Part shown: piece by piece, positions 8,610-16,947 of the stretch
How the letters are laid out: every line of letters begins with the position of its first letter
How positions within the stretch are numbered: position 1 is the first letter of the stretch
NCBI GenBank assembly: GCA_016290215.1
Contig: JAEETH010000027.1
Location: forward strand, 1-41,233
Origin: Bacteroidales bacterium
GTDB taxonomy: Bacteria > Bacteroidota > Bacteroidia > Bacteroidales > F082
Direction: 5' to 3'
DNA: 41,233 nucleotides
Notes under the pieces: generated by a model
Told to the model about the DNA's origin: nothing
The model's database searches: none
The model's input: only the letters and a program-made list of their open reading frames with translations
Translations under genes and position numbers: made by a program

Positions 8610-9530
8610 TTAGCAAAACAATTCTTCAATGTTTCGAACGACGATACCCAACCGAAGCACAAACGCTTCTTCGGTGGCGAAGCCGATATGCGGCAACATG
8701 ACGAGGTTGGGCGCTTCAAAGAGCGGATTGTCTTGTTTCAAAGGCGGTTCCGTGCCGTAGACATCGGTGGCCGCACCAGCAATCTTGCCTTGATTCAATG
8801 CGTTTGCCAGGGCCAATTCGTTCACAACAGGGCCGCGAGCCGTATTAATTAATATGGAGCTCGACTTCATCAAGGCGAAGTCCTTTTCGGTGATGAAATC
8901 GCGCGTCTCGGCATTCAAGGCAATGTGCAACGTGACGATGTCGGATTCCTTCAACAAAGTCTCCTTATCCACAAAAGTCACACCTTCGACTTGTTTGGGT
9001 GTGCGGTTCCAAGCCAGCACCTTGCAACCAAAGGCATTCGCCAATTTGGCCACACGCTGCCCGATGTTGCCCATGCCGATGATGCCGATGGTCTTACCCC
9101 CGATTTCACGGCCAGGCATGATGCCCTTGCGCTGGCATTGACGCGTAATTGTATCGTTTTCAAGCACTTTACGATACACATCTATCATCATGGCTATGGC
9201 TAACTCGGCCACGGCTTCGGTGCTATATCCCGCAGCATTCTTGACGATGATGCCACGACGTTGGCACTCCTCCAAGTCGATGTGATCCAAGCCCGTGAAG
9301 GCGATGGAGAGCATCTTCAAGTTGGGGCAGGCATCCAAAAAGTCCTTGCGCAGCGGAATGTTGCTCTCGATGATGACCTCCGCACCCTCGGCACGGCGTT
9401 TCAATTCATCGGGGTTCTCGTTGCGGTCGGGATAGATGACCACCTCGTGACCAGCTTTCTTCAGACCCTCGCAAGCGGCTTCGATTTGCTGTACTTTCAA
9501 GCCCAAAGGCTCCAAAAAGACGATTTTCAT
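8610..9530 (-). CDS. D-isomer-specific 2-hydroxyacid dehydrogenase (phosphoglycerate-dehydrogenase-like)
   Basis: NAD-dependent oxidoreductase of 306 residues that interconverts a 2-hydroxyacid and a 2-ketoacid. The Rossmann motif GIIGMGNIGQRVA is present, and the catalytic trio can be placed: Arg232 in NTARGPVV, Glu261 in YGTEPP and His281 in LPHIGF. It lacks the C-terminal ACT domain of long SerA enzymes, so it may be a short 3-phosphoglycerate dehydrogenase or act on another hydroxyacid; the substrate cannot be read here. Its ATG overlaps the stop of the upstream ridA-like gene by four bases, so the two are almost certainly co-transcribed and translationally coupled. Pairing with RidA, which removes enamine/imine by-products of PLP enzymes, suggests amino-acid metabolism. 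Confidence 0.9.
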   Translation of the reverse strand: MKIVFLEPLGLKVQQIEAACEGLKKAGHEVVIYPDRNENPDELKRRAEGAEVIIESNIPLRKDFLDACPNLKMLSIAFTGLDHIDLEECQRRGIIVKNAAGYSTEAVAELAIAMMIDVYRKVLENDTITRQCQRKGIMPGREIGGKTIGIIGMGNIGQRVAKLANAFGCKVLAWNRTPKQVEGVTFVDKETLLKESDIVTLHIALNAETRDFITEKDFALMKSSSILINTARGPVVNELALANALNQGKIAGAATDVYGTEPPLKQDNPLFEAPNLVMLPHIGFATEEAFVLRLGIVVRNIEELFC

Positions 9531-9901
9531 TTTGCGGCAATCATTTCGATTTCGACCAAAGCTTTCTTGGGCAGTTCCTTCACGGCAAAGGCGGCACGAG
9601 CGGGATAGTCGCCCTTGAAATACTTGCCATAAACGGCGTTCATCTCGCCAAAGTAGCTCATGTCAGCCAAATAGCAAACCGACTTCACCACATTGTCGAA
9701 AGTGCAGCCCGCCTCGTTGAGGATGGCTTCGAGGTTTTTCATGCTCTGCTCGGTCTGGGCACTCACGCCTTCAGGCATCTCGCCCGTGGCAGGATTGATG
9801 GGCAGTTGACCCGAAATGAACACCATTCCGTTGGCCTCAATGGCTTGACTGTAAGGACCTATGGCTCCTGGAGCCTTTGTAGTAGCGATAACTTTTTTCA
9901 T
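9527..9901 (-). CDS. ridA: RidA-family reactive imine/enamine deaminase
   Basis: A 124-residue protein of the RidA/YjgF family, which hydrolyses 2-aminoacrylate and related imines released by PLP enzymes. The length is typical of these cytosolic trimers. Conserved residues are visible: GPYSQA with Tyr17, FISGQLP at 28-34, Arg102 in the YPARAAF motif, and Glu117 in VEIEMIA. It is the first gene of a two-gene operon with the 2-hydroxyacid dehydrogenase. A TATTTTTG element on the same strand lies 29 bases before the ATG. Confidence 0.94.
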   Translation of the reverse strand: MKKVIATTKAPGAIGPYSQAIEANGMVFISGQLPINPATGEMPEGVSAQTEQSMKNLEAILNEAGCTFDNVVKSVCYLADMSYFGEMNAVYGKYFKGDYPARAAFAVKELPKKALVEIEMIAAK

Positions 9902-9930
9902 TTTTGATAACTTTAAAGGGTTTCTGAGCG

Positions 9931-9979
9931 CAAAAATAAGAAAAAAGATGATTGGTTTCGCCCAAATATCTTACCTTTG
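9931..9979. promoter_or_regulatory. Divergent -7 elements for ridA (-) and the FtsB-like gene (+)
   Basis: TATTTTTG on the minus strand (9931-9938) precedes ridA by 29 bases. TACCTTTG on the plus strand (9972-9979) precedes the FtsB-like ATG by 46 bases. Both match TAnnTTTG. The -33 elements are not convincing. Confidence 0.45.
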
Positions 9980-10025
9980 CAACCTAAAAACAAAACGCGA
10001 TTAGAATTCGACAAGCCTTATAGCC

Positions 10026-10322
10026 ATGACATTCAAGGAAGTCTTACGCAAACTCAACAACCGCTATGTCTACACCACCATTATTTTCGTGGTGGTCATC
10101 CTCTTCATCGACCAATTCAACCTTTTTGAGCAAATCAGGCTGCACAGGTCGCTGAAAGACCAAAAACAGCAAATCGAATACTACGACAAGGAAATCAAGA
10201 AAAGCAAGGAATACCTCAACGCCTTGCAAAACGACACGGCGACAATGGAAAAGGTGGCCCGCGAACAATACATGATGAAGCGCGATAACGAAGTCGTATA
10301 TATAATTGAGACTCAAGAATGA
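10026..10322 (+). CDS. Septum formation initiator, FtsB/DivIC family
   Basis: A 98-residue bitopic membrane protein: a short basic cytoplasmic N-terminus, one transmembrane helix (about residues 17-31), then a periplasmic coiled coil (about 36-75) and the conserved short segment ATMEKVAREQYMMKRDNEVVYII typical of FtsB/DivIC as a family. These proteins bridge FtsL and FtsQ in the divisome. The stop overlaps the start of the DUF5686 gene by four bases (ATGA), so the two form an operon. The -7 element at 9972-9979 is its likely promoter. Confidence 0.88.
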   Translation: MTFKEVLRKLNNRYVYTTIIFVVVILFIDQFNLFEQIRLHRSLKDQKQQIEYYDKEIKKSKEYLNALQNDTATMEKVAREQYMMKRDNEVVYIIETQE

Positions 10323-12778
10323 AACCGCACTATCTCATAAAGTCTTTCCCCTTTCTTTTTCTTGTTTTTTTCCTCTTTTCGGCCAAAACACTTTTTGCCC
10401 AGCACACCTTGAGCGGCAAGATTACCGATGAGCGCAACCGTCAGCCTATGGCTTTCGTCAACGTGGTCGTCAACGAAGGGCTGCGGGGCGTCATCAGCGA
10501 CATCGACGGTCGGTATGAAATCACCATCGACGAACCTATCAGAAAAGTCAAGTTTTCGTCCATCGGCTACGAACCCAAGGAAATCACCTTGAAATCAAAC
10601 CAAAACAAGTGCAATGTCGCCTTAAAGCCCATGACATTCGAGTTAGGCGAAGTCACCGTTGAGGCTGGCGAGAACCCCGCGCACCGCATCATCGACAGCC
10701 TTTTGGCCTACCGTAAAGCCAACAATCCCAATTCGTTGGACTCCTATAGCTACAACATCTACGACAAGATGGTCATTACCATCGACAGCAGCAGCTTCGG
10801 TCTGGCTTTAGCCAACGACACCGCATACGAAATGACAACGCTTCGGCTTTTCGACAGCATCATGAAAAAAAGTGACCTGATGGTGATGGAAACTGCCTCA
10901 GAGGTGCTGTTCAAGTCGCCCAACCGCAAATTGCAGCATGTCCTTGGCACCAAGGTGGCTGGCATGAAAGAGCCGACTTTCATCTACTTGGTCAACAGCA
11001 TGCAAAGTATCAGCTTTTATGACGAAACCATCAATATCACCGGCACCGATTATGTCAATCCCATCAGCAGGGGCAGCAAAAACCATTACTTTTTCGGATT
11101 GGAGGAGGTTTATCCCATCGGGCAAGGCGATTCGCTGTATGTGATTTCGTTCCACCCGAAGCGCGGCAGCACCTTTAACGGTCTGCGTGGCACGATGACC
11201 ATCAACAGCGACGGATGGGCCTTGCAAAGCGTGAAAGCTTCACCCGACAATAAAGGTGGAATTTTTGAAGCCGACATCCAACAGCTGTACCAAAAAGTGG
11301 ATGGCCAATGGTTCCCAAAACAACTGAACACCAACCTGTTATTCCCAAACATGGTGGTCAACATGGATGGTGGCGTTTTCCCTATGATTGCCATCGGGAA
11401 GAGTTACCTCACCGACATCGAAATCAACCCTGACATCAGCAAACGACGGTTTTCCGACATTGAAATCATGGTGGATCCTAATGCCGCCTATCGCGACGAT
11501 ACTTTCTGGAATGCCCACCGCATCGACTCCCTCACCGAAAGAATCAAGGCCACCTACTTCCTCGTCGACTCTCTCACTGCGCGCACCAACATTTTCGACC
11601 GTGTGTTGGGTCTCACTGACAAGATAATGTATGAGACTGCCCTTCCTCTCGGCATCTTTAACATCGACCTCGACCGCATCATCAACATCTCAGGCTATCG
11701 AGGCTTTTATTTCGGCTTCGGCGTCAGCACCAACGACAAGCTTTCGCGTTGGTTCAGCCTCAACGGTTTCTTCGGTTACTGGACGCGGCTGAAAAGTTGG
11801 GATTATGGTGGGGGACTGAAAGTGAAACTCAACCGCCAGCGGCAAATGGAACTCAGTTTCCAATACACCCACAAGTCGGAGCCCATGGGCGAGTTTGGTG
11901 GCTTGTTGGAGATGGATAACTCGATACTCTCTCCAGCCAACTACAAATACACCTTCTACGAGAACATCCACACACGCCGCGACCGTTTCGACCTCACCTA
12001 TTCAACCCGTTTTGCCCGCCATTTCAAGGCCTACCTGAGCCTCAGCACGAGCCACAAACACTACAACACCCAGTTCTTCTACGATCCCTGCGACTCGTTG
12101 ACCGAAGGCCGTTTCACCATTGCCGAACTCAAACTCAGGTTCGCCTACAACGAAAAATTCCTCAGCACCCCACAAGGCATCCGCTCATTGGGCACCCTCG
12201 CCCCCATCGTTTGGGTTTCCTATCAACATGCTTTCCCCAACATTTTAGGCGGCCAATTTGAGTACGACCGATTCAAAATCGAGGTGAGCAAAAACTTCTA
12301 CACGCATTATCTCGGGGTGTCAAAGGTCATGCTGCAAGCCGGTTATGCCTCAAAGACCTGTCCCGTGATGGAGACCTTCAACATCTTGGGCACTTACGCC
12401 CGTTTCGGACTCTATTCCCCAGGCAGTTTCAGCACCATGCGCTTGGATGAGTTTTTCTGCGACCGTTTCGTGGCCCTCTATCTAAGCCACAACTTCAACG
12501 GTATGCTTTTGAAGGTGAATTCACAATGGTTTAAGCCCCAGTTGTCCGTCGTGACCAACATCGGTTGGGGCGACATGAAACGCGCCTCTGACCATCCCGA
12601 CAAAAACTTCCAAACCATGGAGAAAGGCTACTTTGAGAGCGGCTTTGTCATCGATGGATTGTTGGCCACGCCGTTGACGAAAATCGGTGCAGGTGTGTTC
12701 TACCGCTACGGTGCCTATAGCCTACCGAATGTTTGGGACAATTTTGCTTGGAAATGGAACGCAATCATTGATTTATAG
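10319..12778 (+). CDS. DUF5686/carboxypeptidase-regulatory-like outer-membrane protein
   Basis: A large envelope protein of 819 residues. The signal peptide ends around LFA-Q near residue 28. It is followed by a carboxypeptidase-D regulatory-like beta sandwich (about 30-105, with SGKITDERNRQPMAFVNV and SSIGYEPKEITL), as seen at the front of many TonB-dependent receptors. The remainder resembles the DUF5686 family: a mixed middle region and, from about residue 450, alternating aromatic strands typical of an outer-membrane beta barrel, ending in a hydrophobic strand. No TonB plug is apparent. The function of DUF5686 proteins is not established. It is translationally coupled to the FtsB-like gene and 51 bases upstream of apbE. 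Confidence 0.82.
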   Translation: MKPHYLIKSFPFLFLVFFLFSAKTLFAQHTLSGKITDERNRQPMAFVNVVVNEGLRGVISDIDGRYEITIDEPIRKVKFSSIGYEPKEITLKSNQNKCNVALKPMTFELGEVTVEAGENPAHRIIDSLLAYRKANNPNSLDSYSYNIYDKMVITIDSSSFGLALANDTAYEMTTLRLFDSIMKKSDLMVMETASEVLFKSPNRKLQHVLGTKVAGMKEPTFIYLVNSMQSISFYDETINITGTDYVNPISRGSKNHYFFGLEEVYPIGQGDSLYVISFHPKRGSTFNGLRGTMTINSDGWALQSVKASPDNKGGIFEADIQQLYQKVDGQWFPKQLNTNLLFPNMVVNMDGGVFPMIAIGKSYLTDIEINPDISKRRFSDIEIMVDPNAAYRDDTFWNAHRIDSLTERIKATYFLVDSLTARTNIFDRVLGLTDKIMYETALPLGIFNIDLDRIINISGYRGFYFGFGVSTNDKLSRWFSLNGFFGYWTRLKSWDYGGGLKVKLNRQRQMELSFQYTHKSEPMGEFGGLLEMDNSILSPANYKYTFYENIHTRRDRFDLTYSTRFARHFKAYLSLSTSHKHYNTQFFYDPCDSLTEGRFTIAELKLRFAYNEKFLSTPQGIRSLGTLAPIVWVSYQHAFPNILGGQFEYDRFKIEVSKNFYTHYLGVSKVMLQAGYASKTCPVMETFNILGTYARFGLYSPGSFSTMRLDEFFCDRFVALYLSHNFNGMLLKVNSQWFKPQLSVVTNIGWGDMKRASDHPDKNFQTMEKGYFESGFVIDGLLATPLTKIGAGVFYRYGAYSLPNVWDNFAWKWNAIIDL

Positions 12779-12826
12779 TTTGGAGTTAAGAGTTAGGAGT
12801 TAGGAGTTAAAAGTTAAGAGATAGAA
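12779..12826. repeat. Heptad tandem array (AGTTAGG/AGTTAAG-type)
   Basis: Seven-base units such as GGAGTTA and AGAGTTA repeat about five times in the gap between the DUF5686 gene and apbE. The array belongs to the same class as the heptad arrays at 19335-19375, 34381-34530 and 41105-41130. It leaves only a few bases for the apbE ribosome binding site. Confidence 0.55.
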
Positions 12827-12829
12827 ATT

Positions 12830-13828
12830 ATGAAAAGGGTGTTCTTATTGTTTATAGGGTTGGTGATATTGGCATCGTGCGGGAAACAGCCCAAGAAAAT
12901 GGCACTGCAAGGCTTGGCACAAGGTTCCTACTATGCCGTGACCTATTACGACGAGCAAGAACGCAATTTCCAGCATGAAATTGACTCGATTTTCCATGCC
13001 GTCGACATGTCTGTCAACCTTTGGGTGGACAGTTCCGTCATCTCGAAAGTCAACCGCAACGAAGAAGTAGTGCTTGACCAAATCTTCATTGACAATTTCA
13101 ACATCGCACAAGAAGCCGCCAAGCTTTCCGACGGCTATTTCGACCCCACCGTCTCTCCCATCGTGGCCGCTTGGGGCTTCAGTTACAAGGTCGGCGACAG
13201 CATCACACCCCAGCTCATCGATAGTCTAAAACAATGGGTTGATTACCGAAAAGTACGCATTGAAAATGGAAAAGTCATCAAAGAAAACCCAAACATGACA
13301 TTGGATTTCAATGCCATAGCTCAAGGCTACACTTCCGATTTGATAGCTGCTTTTTTGGAAAGCCGTGGCATCAAACGCTATTTGGTCGACACGGGAGGCG
13401 AAATCATGGCCAAAGGTGAAAAAAACAACGGCAAGCCTTGGATTGTGGGCATTGAGAAACCTGCTGAAAACAAGGACTCAGAACAAGTGGTGCAAACCCG
13501 CATCGCCTTGCGCGACAAGGGCTTGGTCACTTCGGGCAGCACCCGAAAATATGTGGAACGCAACGGCAAACGCTATTCCCACAGCATCAATCCCAAAACG
13601 GGTTATCCTGTAGAACATAATGTATTAAGTGTGACGGTCTTGGCGGAAAACTCAGTCTGGGCCGACGCCCTTGCCTCAATCTGCATGGTAATGGGTTTGG
13701 AACAATCGCTGCCACTCATTGAAAGTTTGGACAGCGTTGAGGCTTATTACATTTACGCCAACGAGCAGAACGAATTGGAAACCTTTGCTACGGAAGGTTT
13801 TAAAACATTGCTAATAGATAAGGACTAA
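12830..13828 (+). CDS. apbE: FAD:protein FMN transferase ApbE (lipoprotein)
   Basis: Transfers FMN from FAD onto a threonine of target flavoproteins such as the NqrB/NqrC or RnfD/RnfG subunits, acting outside the inner membrane. The 332-residue protein starts with a lipoprotein signal and lipobox LASC (Cys17). ApbE landmarks follow: LDFNAIAQGYTSDLIA, the VDTGGEIMAKG loop, SGSTRKYVERNGKRYSHSINPKTGYP, and the metal/flavin region WADALASICMVMG. Length is normal. Its Nqr/Rnf substrates are not encoded in this window. It follows the DUF5686 gene after a 51-bp gap filled by a heptad array and may be co-transcribed. A strong hairpin terminator lies 38 bases downstream. Confidence 0.93.
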   Translation: MKRVFLLFIGLVILASCGKQPKKMALQGLAQGSYYAVTYYDEQERNFQHEIDSIFHAVDMSVNLWVDSSVISKVNRNEEVVLDQIFIDNFNIAQEAAKLSDGYFDPTVSPIVAAWGFSYKVGDSITPQLIDSLKQWVDYRKVRIENGKVIKENPNMTLDFNAIAQGYTSDLIAAFLESRGIKRYLVDTGGEIMAKGEKNNGKPWIVGIEKPAENKDSEQVVQTRIALRDKGLVTSGSTRKYVERNGKRYSHSINPKTGYPVEHNVLSVTVLAENSVWADALASICMVMGLEQSLPLIESLDSVEAYYIYANEQNELETFATEGFKTLLIDKD

Positions 13829-13837
13829 AACAAGATT

Positions 13838-13860
13838 GTACTCCCTGCGGAAGTCGAACA
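13838..13860. repeat. Degenerate copy of the tRNA-Lys 3' end
   Basis: The stretch starting GTACTCCC and ending GTCGAACA matches, with a few changes, the acceptor and T-arm end of the neighbouring tRNA-Lys gene (13892-13913) in the same orientation, 31 bases beyond the tRNA 3' end. Such partial copies often mark former integration (att) sites, but only the terminator lies between the copies now. Confidence 0.4.
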
Positions 13861-13866
13861 ACAAAA

Positions 13867-13890
13867 AAAAGCCGCTTTTCAGCGGCTTTT
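13867..13890. terminator. Bidirectional terminator between apbE and tRNA-Lys
   Basis: AAAAGCCGCT (13867-13876), loop TTTC, then AGCGGCTTTT (13881-13890) form a perfect ten-pair stem with A/T tracts on both sides. It can end apbE transcription (+) and tRNA-Lys transcription (-). Confidence 0.85.
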
Positions 13891-13892
13891 CG

Positions 13893-13965
13893 TACTCCCG
13901 CAGGGGGTCGAACCCTGGACACCCTGATTAAGAGTCAGGTGCTCTACCAACTGAGCTACGGAAGC
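13893..13965 (-). tRNA. tRNA-Lys (anticodon CTT)
   Basis: A 73-nt cloverleaf on the minus strand. The acceptor stem pairs GCTTCCG with CGGGAGT (two G-U pairs). The D arm contains AGCTCAGTTGGTAGAGC, the anticodon loop reads CTCTTAA with anticodon CTT, and the T arm carries GGTTCGACC. The discriminator is A, and CCA is not encoded. A TACTTTTG element lies 16 bases upstream and a hairpin terminator immediately follows the 3' end. Confidence 0.95.
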
Positions 13966-13980
13966 ATCGTTTTGTGGGTG

Positions 13981-13988
13981 CAAAAGTA
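13981..13988 (-). promoter_or_regulatory. -7 element (TACTTTTG) for tRNA-Lys
   Basis: The minus strand reads TACTTTTG 15 bases before the tRNA 5' end, matching TAnnTTTG. The rest of the 13966-14143 interval is AT-rich with no other feature seen. Confidence 0.5.
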
Positions 13989-14143
13989 CAACCTTTTTCC
14001 TTACAATGGACACTTTTCGCCAACTTTTTTTCTTGTTACTATTTAAAATATTGATATTCAATTTATTGTAAAAATACCAACTTGATGATTAAAAAATCAA
14101 CCTGCAGGGTCGTTTTTATTTCCATTTTTTCGCCATAAAACCC

Positions 14144-14151
14144 TAATTTTG
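14144..14151 (+). promoter_or_regulatory. -7 element (TAATTTTG) for the sulfatase gene
   Basis: TAATTTTG fits TAnnTTTG and ends 24 bases before the ATG at 14176. The TTG start at 14149 would lie inside this element, which argues for 14176. Confidence 0.5.
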
Positions 14152-14175
14152 CAGGCTCAAAAAGCGACCCCCACA

Positions 14176-16101
14176 ATGGAAAAGAAAACCACCAATCATC
14201 CTAAAGGAATATTTTGGAAGAACGATGTTACAACACTGATACTTAGACTTTTGGTAGCCTATCTTTGCCTCATCATCTTGCAAACCGCATTCTACATGAT
14301 TGACAAGCCCTATCTGGGCCATATCGATGGTTTTGCTGAAGCTTGGAACATTGCCAAAGGCTCTTTCGTCTACAACATCATGTCGCTGCTTTGGACCAAC
14401 TGCCTTTTCATCCTGCTGTCCATCCTGCCCTTCCGCATCCGCGAAAAAAGATGGTATCAAGGCATCCTTTATGCCATTTTCTTGATTACCAACACAGCGA
14501 TGATTGTCCTCAACGGATCTGATGTGGTGTATTTCGCACATACGATGAAACGCGTCACCCTCGAAGAGACCCATTTCACCAGCAACAGCAACAACATTCC
14601 TCTTCTTATCGACTTCCTGCAACGCAACCTCCCCATAGCCATCATCTGCGTGGCTCTCATCGCCCTGCTCATCTATGGCTGGCACTACATCAAATACCAA
14701 CCTACAAAAATCGAGAACAACAAACGGTATTATCTCATCAACTCCATCACTGCGGCAATCGTCATCTTACTTAGTATCTGTGGAATGCGTGGCACTTTTA
14801 ATCCATCAAAACCTTGGGTCAAAATGAGCGAAGCAGCCTCCTATTCCCCCGAAAAAAGTTGGCTCATGATTAGCAATCCCTATTGTTTCCTGCGCTCACT
14901 CGATAAAGACTTGGAATACGATAAGATAAGCGTTTTCAATGATGAAGAACTCGACCCCATCTACACCCCTGAACATAGCATCGACAGTAGCCGCTTCAAC
15001 TTAGGCCAACGCAACATAGTGGTGTTTGTTTTGGAAAGCTTCAGCAAGGAACATTCCAAATTCCTCAACCCCGACCTCTACAAGTACGATTCGGGCTGCA
15101 CCCCCTTCCTTGACTCGTTGATGCAAGAAGGCTACACTTTCACCAATGCCTACGCCAACGGTCTGAAATCCATCGAATCGGTTCCTGCCATCTTTGCCTC
15201 CATCCCCTCTTTCAAGACCTCGTTTGCCACCATGCCCGAACTTTTTGGCGACTTCGAAGCCATGCCCGAGATATTAGCCAAACAAGGCTATCAAACCGCA
15301 TTTTTCAGCGGAGGCGAACACAACTCCATGGGTTTTGAGGACATTACTCAACAGTTTGGCGTGCAGCAGTGCTATTGCCGCAACGATTTCGAGGCAGCCT
15401 ATCCCGTGAACGACAGCACCATCGAACCTTTTTGGGGCGTTTACGACATGCCTTTCTTCCAGTTCATGGCGGACGAAATCGACAAGATGAATGAGCCTTT
15501 CTTCGCATCGGTTTTCAGCCTAACCTCCCACCATCCCTACCGTGTACCACCCGATTATTATGACATCGTTCCCCGTGGTCATACGCCCGAACAACGTGTA
15601 GTGGCCTACACCGACTTGTCCATCCGCATGTTCTTCGACCGTGTAAAGCACGAGCCTTGGTTCAACAACACGCTCTTTGTCTTCGTTGCCGACCATGTGT
15701 CGCCGATTTGCTACGACCCGCAATCCTACACGATGCAAGGCCACACTTCCATCATCGAGTTCCTTTACACGCCTGATGGAGCCTTGCGCGGCCTCGACAA
15801 TACCATCGTGCAACAATTGGACATCATGCCTACTGTTTTGGGGTTGGTAGGAAACAAGGAACCTTATTTTGCCTTTGGTCGCGACGTGTTCAACGAACCC
15901 GAACGCCACCCCGTTGCCTTCAACTTCATCAACCAGGTGTATCAATACATCAGCGACTCCACCATTTTCTATTCTGACGCGGATAAGGTCTTGAAAACCG
16001 TGAAAGGCGAAGCGCAACAAAAGGACGAGGACTTCCTCAAAGCTATGCTACAGCAATATGCTGAAAGCCTTGGTCAACATAACTACAAAGTGAAAGAGTA
16101 G
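14176..16101 (+). CDS. Membrane sulfatase / LTA-synthase-like phosphotransferase
   Basis: A 641-residue inner-membrane protein with about five transmembrane helices in the first 215 residues and a large periplasmic alkaline-phosphatase-superfamily domain (about 275-600). Visible active-site features are the metal-binding VVFVLESFSKEH start, the nucleophile region NGLKSIESVPAIFAS (Ser332 is the likely nucleophile), FFSGGEHNS, SLTSHHPY and FVADHVSP. The layout matches the LTA synthase/phosphoglycerol transferase family. In Gram-negative Bacteroidota such enzymes probably add phosphoglycerol or phosphoethanolamine to surface glycans or lipids, but the acceptor here is unknown. No sulfatase C/S-x-P-x-R maturation motif is present, so it is not a formylglycine sulfatase. 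It has its own promoter and is convergent with the LytTR regulator gene. Confidence 0.88.
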   Translation: MEKKTTNHPKGIFWKNDVTTLILRLLVAYLCLIILQTAFYMIDKPYLGHIDGFAEAWNIAKGSFVYNIMSLLWTNCLFILLSILPFRIREKRWYQGILYAIFLITNTAMIVLNGSDVVYFAHTMKRVTLEETHFTSNSNNIPLLIDFLQRNLPIAIICVALIALLIYGWHYIKYQPTKIENNKRYYLINSITAAIVILLSICGMRGTFNPSKPWVKMSEAASYSPEKSWLMISNPYCFLRSLDKDLEYDKISVFNDEELDPIYTPEHSIDSSRFNLGQRNIVVFVLESFSKEHSKFLNPDLYKYDSGCTPFLDSLMQEGYTFTNAYANGLKSIESVPAIFASIPSFKTSFATMPELFGDFEAMPEILAKQGYQTAFFSGGEHNSMGFEDITQQFGVQQCYCRNDFEAAYPVNDSTIEPFWGVYDMPFFQFMADEIDKMNEPFFASVFSLTSHHPYRVPPDYYDIVPRGHTPEQRVVAYTDLSIRMFFDRVKHEPWFNNTLFVFVADHVSPICYDPQSYTMQGHTSIIEFLYTPDGALRGLDNTIVQQLDIMPTVLGLVGNKEPYFAFGRDVFNEPERHPVAFNFINQVYQYISDSTIFYSDADKVLKTVKGEAQQKDEDFLKAMLQQYAESLGQHNYKVKE

Positions 16102-16185
16102 GCAATCGCTTCTGCCGCCCATAGATTCCATACCACTCACAACCCTGCGCGGGAATGACATGGGCGTCAGGAGTTCAAACGTAGC

Positions 16186-16947
16186 TCAATTCGAGAACCA
16201 ATGCTTGAATTCCGCCACGCGCGCCTTACTGATAATAATCTTCTCAGGAGTCTCCATAATGAGGTTGATGGCCAACTTATTGCCGAACCAAATGGATACA
16301 TCCTTAACAGCATCGCGAGAGATAATGAACTGACGATTGGCTCTGAAAAACAATTGAGGATCGAGTTGGGTCAACAAGTCGTCCAAGGTCTGGCTCATAT
16401 AATACGATTTGCCCGACATCGATACCAATTTCACCATCTTTGTGTCAATGTATGCGTATGCAATATCGCTGGCGGGCAAAGGAATCAACTTGTCGCGCTC
16501 AGGAAGCAAAAAGCAACGCCTGTAGTGTTTCTTTCCTGTAAGTTGCTCAAGCATAGCATCATAGTTGCCGTGATTATCATTTTGCACTCGTTGACCGACC
16601 ATGTGGTATTTGCGTATGGCACGCGCCAAAGCATCCTTGCTGATAGGCTTCAAAAGATAGTCGATGCTGTTTACCTCAAAGGCCTTAAGCGCATACTCAT
16701 CATAAGCAGTGGTAAAAATAACGGGACAGGTGATGTCGACCCGATCGAAAATGGCGAAGGAAGAACCATCGGCCAAATGGATGTCCATAAACATCAAGTC
16801 GGGCATGGGGTTCTCCTCCAACCATGACACGGTGTCCTCAATGGTCTCCAGCACGGTAATGATTTCCGTTTCGGGGCTTACCTCACTCAACAGCTTTTGC
16901 AAGCTTTGGGCCGCCATGATTTCGTCTTCTATAATGAGTGCTTTCAT
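16186..16947 (-). CDS. LytTR-type response regulator
   Basis: A 253-residue response regulator. The receiver domain (about 1-120) has the acidic pair Asp8/Glu9, phospho-acceptor Asp55 in FMDIHL, the Thr of FTTAYDEY and Lys in LLKPI. After a linker, a LytTR DNA-binding domain occupies about 150-253, with IAYAYIDTKMVKL, the FFRANRQFIIS motif and NKLAINL. Its start overlaps the stop of the adjacent histidine kinase gene by four bases, so kinase and regulator are a coupled pair resembling LytS/LytR (AlgR-like) systems. The regulon is not evident; neither the convergent sulfatase gene nor the divergent aquaporin gene is an obvious target. Confidence 0.95.
   Translation of the reverse strand: MKALIIEDEIMAAQSLQKLLSEVSPETEIITVLETIEDTVSWLEENPMPDLMFMDIHLADGSSFAIFDRVDITCPVIFTTAYDEYALKAFEVNSIDYLLKPISKDALARAIRKYHMVGQRVQNDNHGNYDAMLEQLTGKKHYRRCFLLPERDKLIPLPASDIAYAYIDTKMVKLVSMSGKSYYMSQTLDDLLTQLDPQLFFRANRQFIISRDAVKDVSIWFGNKLAINLIMETPEKIIISKARVAEFKHWFSN

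Noticed and set aside
16127-16165. Possible decayed copy of the hemW-type repeat (CCTGCGCGGGAATGAC region) after the sulfatase gene
   Set aside because: It shares only a short core with the hemW element and shows no clear palindrome, so I do not list it as a repeat.
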